From Candidatus Sulfotelmatobacter sp. (lineage in GTDB: Bacteria > Acidobacteriota > Terriglobia > Terriglobales > Acidobacteriaceae): a DNA stretch of 64,000 nt. The notes under the pieces were generated by a model that was not told where the DNA came from, searched no databases, and was given only the letters and a program-made list of their open reading frames with translations. Shown here one piece after another: positions 54,735 through 61,134 of this stretch (position 1 is the stretch's first letter; each line of letters opens with the position of its first letter). Made by a program: the position numbers and the translations under genes. The DNA is taken from contig JASHNU010000073.1 of the NCBI GenBank assembly GCA_030041475.1, positions 186,001-250,000 on the forward strand, read 5' to 3'.

Positions 54735-54862
54735 AACTTTGACGCCCTCTGGGGGCAGGAATTTTGAGCGGGCGCGCCTTTAAGCCGCGCCGCCGGGATT
54801 CGGTAAAAGGAACCGGCGGCTTCGCCGCCCCCGAAGCAGGAGAAAGAAGCAGGAGAAATTCG

Positions 54863-55879
54863 ATGGTGGATCTCAGCACAACCTATCTGAGCCTCAAACT
54901 CAAGTCGCCCCTCGTCGTCTCGGCCTCGCCCCTTTCGCGCGATGTGGATGGCATTTGCCGTCTCGAGGAAGCAGGCGCCTCCGCCATTGTTCTTTACTCA
55001 CTGTTCGAAGAGCAGCTGCGCCAGGAGGAAGTCGATCTCGAATATCATCTGAACCAGGGCACCGAGAGCTTCGCCGAGTCCCTCACCTATTTCCCGCAGC
55101 CCAGCGAGTTTCACACCGGCCCTGAGGGATACCTGAATCACATCCGCAAAGCCCGGTCGTCGGTCGGCGTTCCCATTATCGCCAGCCTCAACGGGTCGAC
55201 CATGGGCGGCTGGACCAAGTTTGCCGCCGAGATCCAGCGCGCCGGCGCGCACGCCATCGAATGCAACATCTATTCCATCCCCACCGATCCCTTGCAGTCG
55301 TCCGAGCAGGTGGAACGCACGTACGTCGATATCGTGCGCGCCGTCAAGAGCGCAGTCACCATTCCCGTGGCCGTGAAGCTCAGCCCGTTCTTCAGCAACA
55401 TGGCGAACATGGCGCACCGACTCGACGCCGCCGGCGCTGATGCCCTGGTGCTGTTCAACCGCTTTTACCAGCCCGACATCGATCTCGATGAACTCGAAAT
55501 CCGCCCGAACGTTTTGCTCAGCACGCCGCAGACGCTGCGCTTGCCCCTCACCTGGATCGGCATTCTCTTCGGCCGCATCAAGGCCAGCCTCGCGGCAACC
55601 GGCGGCGTGCATGGTGCCCAGGACGTGATCAAGTTGCTCATGGTCGGCGCCAACGTCACCATGACGTGCTCCGCCCTCATGCGTCACGGAGTCAATCATC
55701 TGCGCCACATCGAGCGCGAAATGCGCGAATGGATGGAGGAACACGAATACGAATCAGTGGCGCAGATGCAAGGCAGCATGAGCCAAATCCGCTGCCCCGA
55801 TCCCGGCGCCTTCGAGCGCGCGCAATATATGCGCGCCGTAAAGGGCATGCAGCACGTCCACATGGCGGGCTGGCGCTGA
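54863..55879 (+). CDS. dihydroorotate-dehydrogenase-like flavoprotein
   Basis: This is a 338-residue TIM-barrel protein of the DHOD-like group: STTYLSLKLKSPLVVSASP, VPIIASLNGSTMGGW, HAIECNIYSIP, IPVAVKLSPFFSNM and ATGGVHGAQDVIKLLMVGAN. The catalytic and orotate-binding residues of true PyrD are not evident, so it may use another substrate. AGGAG lies seven bases before ATG 54863; the longer upstream frame is non-coding. It follows nifJ, with an intervening hairpin, and may serve ferredoxin-linked metabolism (inference). Confidence 0.8.
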   Translation: MVDLSTTYLSLKLKSPLVVSASPLSRDVDGICRLEEAGASAIVLYSLFEEQLRQEEVDLEYHLNQGTESFAESLTYFPQPSEFHTGPEGYLNHIRKARSSVGVPIIASLNGSTMGGWTKFAAEIQRAGAHAIECNIYSIPTDPLQSSEQVERTYVDIVRAVKSAVTIPVAVKLSPFFSNMANMAHRLDAAGADALVLFNRFYQPDIDLDELEIRPNVLLSTPQTLRLPLTWIGILFGRIKASLAATGGVHGAQDVIKLLMVGANVTMTCSALMRHGVNHLRHIEREMREWMEEHEYESVAQMQGSMSQIRCPDPGAFERAQYMRAVKGMQHVHMAGWR

Positions 55880-56814
55880 TGGCAACCAAGACTCATCCCG
55901 CGCAAGGACAGAACATGTGGGGACAGCCGCCCTCGGCTGTCCGGGTCACCGAAGGTGACCGCCTTGCGACTGGATCAGCGGCAACCGACAAAGCTCGCCG
56001 CGAGCGCCAGCGGGCGCTGATTCTTCCTCGCGAGCACGGGGCCTGGGGCCTGTTACTCGTGCCCCTGGTCACTGGCGCTGGCGTTGCGTTTCGCGAGAGC
56101 CATCACGTTCTACCGGTCCTGCTGCTGCTCACCGCGGCACTCGCTTTGTTCTGGATGCGCACGCCCCTCGAGAGCCTGCTGGGCACATCGCTGGTCCACG
56201 CCCAATCGAAAGACGAGCAACGCAGCGTTTTACTCGCCACTCTGGGGCTGGCCGCCGTTGCCGCCGTCTCACTGGGCGCGCTGCTCTGGGCCGGCCGCAA
56301 TCCTTACCTGTGGTTGATCGGGTGCGCTACAGCCACCGCGTTTGTCACGCAGGCCATCCTCAGGAAACTCGGGCGCGGCACCCGCATGCTCGCCGAAGTC
56401 ATCGGCACCATCGGACTCACCGCGTCCGCGCCCGCAGCGTATTACGTCATCACCGGCCGGTTCAACGCCGTGGCCTGGATGCTCTGGCTCGCCAACTTAA
56501 TCTTCGCCGGCAACCAGATTCACTACGTGCAGCTGCGCATTCACACCGCCCGCATCGAAGGACTGCGCGCAAAATTCGCCCGCGGCTGGACCTTCGCCCT
56601 TGGCCAGGCCGTTATGGCCGGCGCGCTCGTGTTTGCCTGCTGGCGCGGCTTCCTGCCCGCTCTTGCGCTGATCGCGTTTGTCCCAGTCCTCTTACGCGGA
56701 TCCTTCTATTTCTTCCAGAAGCCCGGGCCGCTGCAAGTCCGCCGCCTCGGCTGGAACGAGTTGAGCCTGGCACTTGCCTTCTGCATCCTCTTCATCGCGT
56801 CCTTTTCACTCTAG
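55879..56814 (+). CDS. YwiC-like multi-spanning membrane protein
   Basis: This is a 311-residue protein. Residues about 46-64 hold LPREHGAWGLLLVPLVTG, the signature of YwiC-like proteins, followed by eight to nine membrane helices. The start ATG overlaps the stop of the DHOD-like gene (TGATG). Residues 13-31 are encoded by two perfect hairpin sequences (55921-55960), an odd N-terminus. YwiC lies near anaerobic genes in Bacillus; its function is not known. Confidence 0.78.
   Translation: MATKTHPAQGQNMWGQPPSAVRVTEGDRLATGSAATDKARRERQRALILPREHGAWGLLLVPLVTGAGVAFRESHHVLPVLLLLTAALALFWMRTPLESLLGTSLVHAQSKDEQRSVLLATLGLAAVAAVSLGALLWAGRNPYLWLIGCATATAFVTQAILRKLGRGTRMLAEVIGTIGLTASAPAAYYVITGRFNAVAWMLWLANLIFAGNQIHYVQLRIHTARIEGLRAKFARGWTFALGQAVMAGALVFACWRGFLPALALIAFVPVLLRGSFYFFQKPGPLQVRRLGWNELSLALAFCILFIASFSL
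55921..55960. repeat. double hairpin inside the ywiC-like N-terminus
   Basis: GGACAGCCG at 55921-55929 pairs with CGGCTGTCC at 55934-55942 (loop CCCT), and GGTCACC at 55944-55950 pairs with GGTGACC at 55954-55960 (loop GAA). This looks like an intergenic palindrome captured in a coding frame. Confidence 0.65.
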
Positions 56815-56884
56815 ACTGACGGTGAGCTTAACCGGGACTCCTCAACGATTGAGGGCAGCACCTATTGCGATCCGGGCTGCAACG

Positions 56885-57355
56885 TTAATAGGTGCGCATG
56901 GCGCTACTGAGCCTGTCGCTCCGCTTCCTCAACACCCATCGCACTATCCAAGTCGGAATCAAAACAGCCGAAACTAGGAGAAGAGCGAGCAAGGAGCCGT
57001 CGTACGTTGCAGCCATGAACGTGTGGATGGGAATTATCCCAAGCAGGCTTGATATCGCGAGGGACCGGAGAGGGTTGGGTGTGCTCAACATCCAACCAAG
57101 CGACATAAACAGGCCTCCGGTCACCCAGATGCCCAACAGGAACTGCGGAGCAATAGCGGATGGGCTTCTCCGCAGAGTCTTAGAAGCAGCAATCCACGCT
57201 ACGAACAAACAGAAAAGCATGCTGATAGTTGCGATCCAGACATCGCTGTCATCAAACCGAACGTTTCGGACGAGATGCAGTACAGTGTCGGGGAACCAAA
57301 ACGATAGTCCGCCAACAAGCGGAAGGGTTAACCATTTATGCTTCTTGTCTGTCAT
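56885..57355 (-). CDS. hypothetical membrane protein
   Basis: This is a 156-residue protein with about four hydrophobic helices (for example WIATISMLFCLFVAWIAA, FLLGIWVTGGLFMSLGW, LAISSLLGIIPIHTFMAA and LLALLLVSAVLIPTWIV) and a basic C-terminus. No family is recognised. The region upstream (57356-57729) holds AT-rich palindromes. Its base composition is less GC-rich than the neighbours, as is the gap, which may point to transfer. Confidence 0.65.
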   Translation of the reverse strand: MTDKKHKWLTLPLVGGLSFWFPDTVLHLVRNVRFDDSDVWIATISMLFCLFVAWIAASKTLRRSPSAIAPQFLLGIWVTGGLFMSLGWMLSTPNPLRSLAISSLLGIIPIHTFMAATYDGSLLALLLVSAVLIPTWIVRWVLRKRSDRLSSAMRTY

Positions 57356-57729
57356 GAGCGTTCGCCCGCAAGAAAGATTATCACGCGATCAAGCGACGGC
57401 CTCCATTTGTGCATCACACCTTGGGCATTCGACGGTTGCATTCATGCTTCGCCCCTCTTTGTTCGACCTGAGACGCGATTGTAGTGGGTTGTTGACTTAA
57501 ACAGGGATCACACTCATATCATCCTGGCGAAAGCCGAGCCAGCCCACGCGCATGGCACCTGTCTCCTGCCATGACAGCTCTCACAACCCATCTCCGCCTA
57601 ACTATCTGCAAAAGCGCAGCATATCATGTTTTACATATATGTACGTATATCAATGTACATTGAATGTTCCTTAAGGAACACTGTGCAAATCTTACGGCAC
57701 TTCCGCCTATTCGCAACCAGCTGGCGCAC
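57356..57729. other. 374-base gap with palindromes
   Basis: No gene is visible. It contains TACATATATGTA (57632-57643) and the perfect 16-base palindrome TGTTCCTTAAGGAACA (57665-57680) in an AT-rich patch, between the end of the alcohol dehydrogenase gene and the membrane protein start. Confidence 0.6.
57665..57680. promoter_or_regulatory. 16-base perfect palindrome TGTTCCTTAAGGAACA
   Basis: This symmetrical sequence could be an operator for an unknown repressor. It does not match the TGTGA consensus. It has no loop, so it is not a terminator. It lies 310 bases upstream of the membrane protein. Confidence 0.4.
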
Positions 57730-58752
57730 TTACGGCAGAATCACAGCCGCCCCGTCCACCGCATCGTTCTTCACCGCCATCAGCGCCTCGTTCGCCTGAT
57801 CCAGCGGAAACACCGTGACCTTTGGCCTCAACCCGATCTCGGCCGCCAGCGCCAGGAAGTCGCGCGCGTCGGCACGCGTCATGTTGGCAACGCTGCGCAG
57901 CTGCCGCTCGCCCCACAGCAGGCGGTCGTAGTCGAATTGAGGCATGCGATCCAGATGAATCGCATTGATGGCGACCACGCCGCCCTTGCGCAGGCTTGCG
58001 AGCGCTGTGACCACAACGTCTCCACTGGGAGCGAACGTGACGGCGCGATCCAGCTGTACTGGAGGCCGCTCGGTCTCGTTTCCCACCCACGTGGCCCCGA
58101 GCGAGGCTGCCAGCCTGTGGTGTGATTCGCCGCGCGTCGAGACATACACCTCGCACTTCCACGCCTGCAGCACTGCGATGGCAAGATGCGCCGACGCGCC
58201 GAAGCCAAACAGTCCCACGCGCTCGCCCCGCTGGACGCCCGCCACGCGCAGACTGCGAAAGCCAATGATGCCTGCACACAGCAGCGGTGCAGCATGCCGG
58301 TCGTCGAGCGACGCCGGCAGTGGGAAGACAAAATCCGCGCGCGCAACGGCGTATTCGGCGTATCCGCCCGGCACCGAATAGCCGGTGAATGTAGGCGAGT
58401 CACAAAGGTTCTCTTCGCCGCGCTTGCAGTATGGGCACGTGCCGTCGGTGCCTCCAAGCCACGAGACGCCGACGCGCGAGCCCACTGGAAGTTGCGGCGT
58501 CGCGACATGCTCGGTCGCGACATGCTCGGTCGCAGCCTGGACCACCTCGCCCACAATCTGGTGGCCCGGCGTGATGCGGGGATGCTGGGGCGGCAGTTCA
58601 CCTTCGACAATGTGCAGATCGGTCCGGCAGACACCACAGGCGCGCACTCGCAGCAGAACTTGTCCCGGCGCGGGCTGCGGCTCAGCGACTTCGGCGATCT
58701 GCAACGGACACTGCGCGACAGGCTGCGGCGTGCTGAGAATGGCAGCTTTCAT
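57730..58752 (-). CDS. zinc-dependent alcohol dehydrogenase
   Basis: This is a 340-residue medium-chain dehydrogenase. The catalytic zinc site shows CGVCRTDLHIVEGELP and PGHQIVG; the structural zinc cysteines are in GTCPYCKRGEENLC. The NAD loop is GLFGFGASAHLAI. Residues about 73-82 (ATEHVATEHVAT) come from an in-frame tandem duplication of 15 bases. It resembles AdhA-like enzymes found in many soil bacteria; the alcohol substrate is unknown. Confidence 0.9.
   Translation of the reverse strand: MKAAILSTPQPVAQCPLQIAEVAEPQPAPGQVLLRVRACGVCRTDLHIVEGELPPQHPRITPGHQIVGEVVQAATEHVATEHVATPQLPVGSRVGVSWLGGTDGTCPYCKRGEENLCDSPTFTGYSVPGGYAEYAVARADFVFPLPASLDDRHAAPLLCAGIIGFRSLRVAGVQRGERVGLFGFGASAHLAIAVLQAWKCEVYVSTRGESHHRLAASLGATWVGNETERPPVQLDRAVTFAPSGDVVVTALASLRKGGVVAINAIHLDRMPQFDYDRLLWGERQLRSVANMTRADARDFLALAAEIGLRPKVTVFPLDQANEALMAVKNDAVDGAAVILP
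58502..58531. repeat. two tandem copies of a 15-base unit in the adh gene
   Basis: GCGACATGCTCGGTC occurs twice in direct succession, adding five residues without a frame change. It is a replication-slippage-type duplication in a loop of the protein. Confidence 0.8.
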
Positions 58753-58820
58753 GGCGACTCTGCATTGATGCTAAGACTGAGCAGCCTGTGCTACAAGCCG
58801 AGCTTTGCCCGGCCAGACAG

Positions 58821-58845
58821 CTCCCTCGACTTCGCTCAGGGCAGG
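58821..58845. repeat. dispersed repeat CTCCCTCGACTTCGCTCAGGGCAGG
   Basis: This lies in the 120-base gap between the adh and GH36-like genes and belongs to the same TCGCT...CAGG class as 1438 and 25519. Confidence 0.5.
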
Positions 58846-58872
58846 CTTGGGCGGCTATCCCTACATCATTCG

Positions 58873-60879
58873 TTACGGCATAGGAGCCAACTCCAGCGTC
58901 AGCACTTCGAAGGGCTGCAGGTGAAACGTGTGCTGTTCTTCGGCTGAGATTTTCAGTGTGGCCTGGTTGCTCTTCCACCGGTTGGTTGCGGTGAAGTGAG
59001 ATGGCGTGTCATTCGGCAATTCCAGCAGCCAGGCAAGGCTGGCTGTGAAGTCTTGCGGATGGTCGCTCGGATTGCGCAGCGTAACGATCGCTTTCTCCGG
59101 CGACCATGCCGCCCAGCCATACACTTCAAGCCGCGCGGGGTCGCTGCCGATCCAATGTGAGTCCTTGAGCACCTGCGCATTGGCGCGCGACCACTTCGCG
59201 GCCTCGGCCAGCACGTCCCAGTCCTGCGGCGAGAGCAGCGACGGCGTGACGTACATCTCCTGTAGTTGCGTGCCGGTGGCAAAGTACGAGTGGACTTCGT
59301 CGGCGAAGTCGTGCATCGGATCGCTGCCCAGGCGCTCGGCGTAGCGCGCATAGATGAGGCCGTGCAGCATCAGCGAATTGAGCGGAAACAGCGGACCATC
59401 TTCGACCACCCAGCGGTAGGTTTGCGAGTCGCGATAGGTGATCCAGCGCTGGCGGTTCGGGCCGACGCCGGCGAAGCTGTGGTCGTCGCCGCCGCGCCAG
59501 ATCGAATCAGCATAGAGCAGCCAAAAGGGTGAAGGATATGTTCCAGTCGTGAGGTTGATGTAGATGTCAGGCTTTTTCGCGCGCAGTGTGCCGATCAGAT
59601 GAAGGGCGGCATCGAAGTCGCTGTCGAATTCGCTTCCCTTGATCACTTCATTTGCGTTGCCCGTACCGTCGAACTTGAACTGGTTGATGCCGTACTTATC
59701 GATCAGGTCGAGGCAGGTGTCACGAAAGTAGCGATAGTACTTCGGGCCTGACAAGGCGAAACCGCCTTCGTTGGTTTCGAAGCCCTGCGGGCGCGCTGCG
59801 GCGAGGCGCTGCTCTTTGGGTTTGTCGTAGCCGCCCCAGGGCGAAAGCCAGATTCCGGGCGCGGCGCCATACTTGGCGGCCACTTCCGAAACTTTGGTGA
59901 GTCCGTTGGGGAAGCCGGGATTGAAATGCCACAGAGTAGTCGGATCGTCCCACCCGTCGTCGAAGAGAAAGCTGTCGAGCTTGACGCCGCGCTGCTTCGT
60001 CAATTGCTCACCGAACGCCTGGACCACGGCCAGTGCGCCTTGCTCGTTGTAGCGATCGAAGTATCCAAGGTCGTACCACGAGTTGTAATGCAAAAACGTG
60101 CGGTAGGGATGCGCGCGTTCGAGCTCAAGATAGTTCAAGAAATCCCGGCGCGTCTGGCCGCTATGAGCCACGCCGAATACAGATGAATAGGTGACGCTCT
60201 GGCCGGGCTGAAAAGGAAGTTCGCGCGAGAGCCAGCAGGTGGCGTGCTCATCACGTTGCACGCGGCAGTCTGACAACGGATGCTCGAAACCGAAGAACCA
60301 CTGCCATGCTGTGACAGGCGATCCTTTTACCTGGCCGGAGACTTGAGCACCGCTCACGGACACGTCGACGAGAATGATTTGCGCAAGTGCGAACGGCTCT
60401 TGTGACGCGTGGATGGTCAGTTCCTGACGGATGTAGTTGGCGTCGTCGTGGAGGATGGCTTTCCAGGTCAGGTGAAGCTTGCCGGAGGCGCCTTCCAGTT
60501 CGATGCGAATCTGGCGGCCGGGCAAATGATCGGCGGCTTTGGATGAGCTGGCTGCGGTGGCAAGCTCCTCGATGACTGGAGCGCCGACGATCTTGAAGTC
60601 GGTCGACTCGAGGACAGGACCTTCGCGAGGAACGAGTGCGAAGAGTTTCGTGAGCGGCAGGCCGGTTTCGCTCCATTCATTCTTGAGGCCGACCGGGCGA
60701 AGCGTCCCATCACGAACGGAAAAATTGGCAGAGATTTCATCGTTGGAAAGATAGAGATTGTCTCCCTGTTGCAACGCCTGCACCGAGGAAACTGGCGATG
60801 CACCAGCCAGAGAAAGCAGGCATGGAAGACTGGCAACCAAAACAACCGAAGCGCGAAGAAGACGTAGCATTCCAATCAT
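58873..60879 (-). CDS. secreted GH36-like glycosidase (alpha-galactosidase type)
   Basis: This is a 668-residue exported protein (signal LRASVVLVASLPCLLSLAGA). An N-terminal beta-sandwich is followed by a TIM barrel with LDSFLFDDGWDD, APGIWLSPWGGYD and FKFDGTGNAN, in which the Asp of KFD is the GH36 nucleophile. The C-terminal part is a beta domain (VTLRNPSDHPQDFTASL). It would release galactose or a similar sugar from polysaccharide. It may work with the nearby TonB receptor, though they are divergent. Confidence 0.85.
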   Translation of the reverse strand: MIGMLRLLRASVVLVASLPCLLSLAGASPVSSVQALQQGDNLYLSNDEISANFSVRDGTLRPVGLKNEWSETGLPLTKLFALVPREGPVLESTDFKIVGAPVIEELATAASSSKAADHLPGRQIRIELEGASGKLHLTWKAILHDDANYIRQELTIHASQEPFALAQIILVDVSVSGAQVSGQVKGSPVTAWQWFFGFEHPLSDCRVQRDEHATCWLSRELPFQPGQSVTYSSVFGVAHSGQTRRDFLNYLELERAHPYRTFLHYNSWYDLGYFDRYNEQGALAVVQAFGEQLTKQRGVKLDSFLFDDGWDDPTTLWHFNPGFPNGLTKVSEVAAKYGAAPGIWLSPWGGYDKPKEQRLAAARPQGFETNEGGFALSGPKYYRYFRDTCLDLIDKYGINQFKFDGTGNANEVIKGSEFDSDFDAALHLIGTLRAKKPDIYINLTTGTYPSPFWLLYADSIWRGGDDHSFAGVGPNRQRWITYRDSQTYRWVVEDGPLFPLNSLMLHGLIYARYAERLGSDPMHDFADEVHSYFATGTQLQEMYVTPSLLSPQDWDVLAEAAKWSRANAQVLKDSHWIGSDPARLEVYGWAAWSPEKAIVTLRNPSDHPQDFTASLAWLLELPNDTPSHFTATNRWKSNQATLKISAEEQHTFHLQPFEVLTLELAPMP

Positions 60880-61062
60880 TATTTCTGAGAAAGTTCGTGA
60901 CTTCTTTGAAACTCGTCATAGTACGGGAGCAGAAGACATGGAACAAGAGGTAAGAGTCGCGACGGAGGTCGCAGTCGTACGCGGCAATCGCCTGATCCTG
61001 GCTGCGCCCAGCAATGCCCACTCCGGATGAAACGAAACTGTTCCCCCGCCCTGTGAATTGTC

Positions 61063-61091
61063 TTGACTTTGCCCATAAACGAAAGTAATAG
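61063..61091 (+). promoter_or_regulatory. sigma-70-type promoter before the TonB receptor
   Basis: TTGACT (61063-61068), a 17-base spacer and TAATAG (61086-61091) lie 43 bases before the start codon. Confidence 0.5.
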
Positions 61092-61134
61092 TATTGACTC
61101 GTAAGAATATGAAAGTTCACCAACGGAGGCTGCT

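Noticed and set aside
60758-61030. 90-codon plus-strand frame upstream of the TonB receptor
   Set aside because: It overlaps the 5' end of the GH36-like gene on the other strand and lacks a ribosome site.
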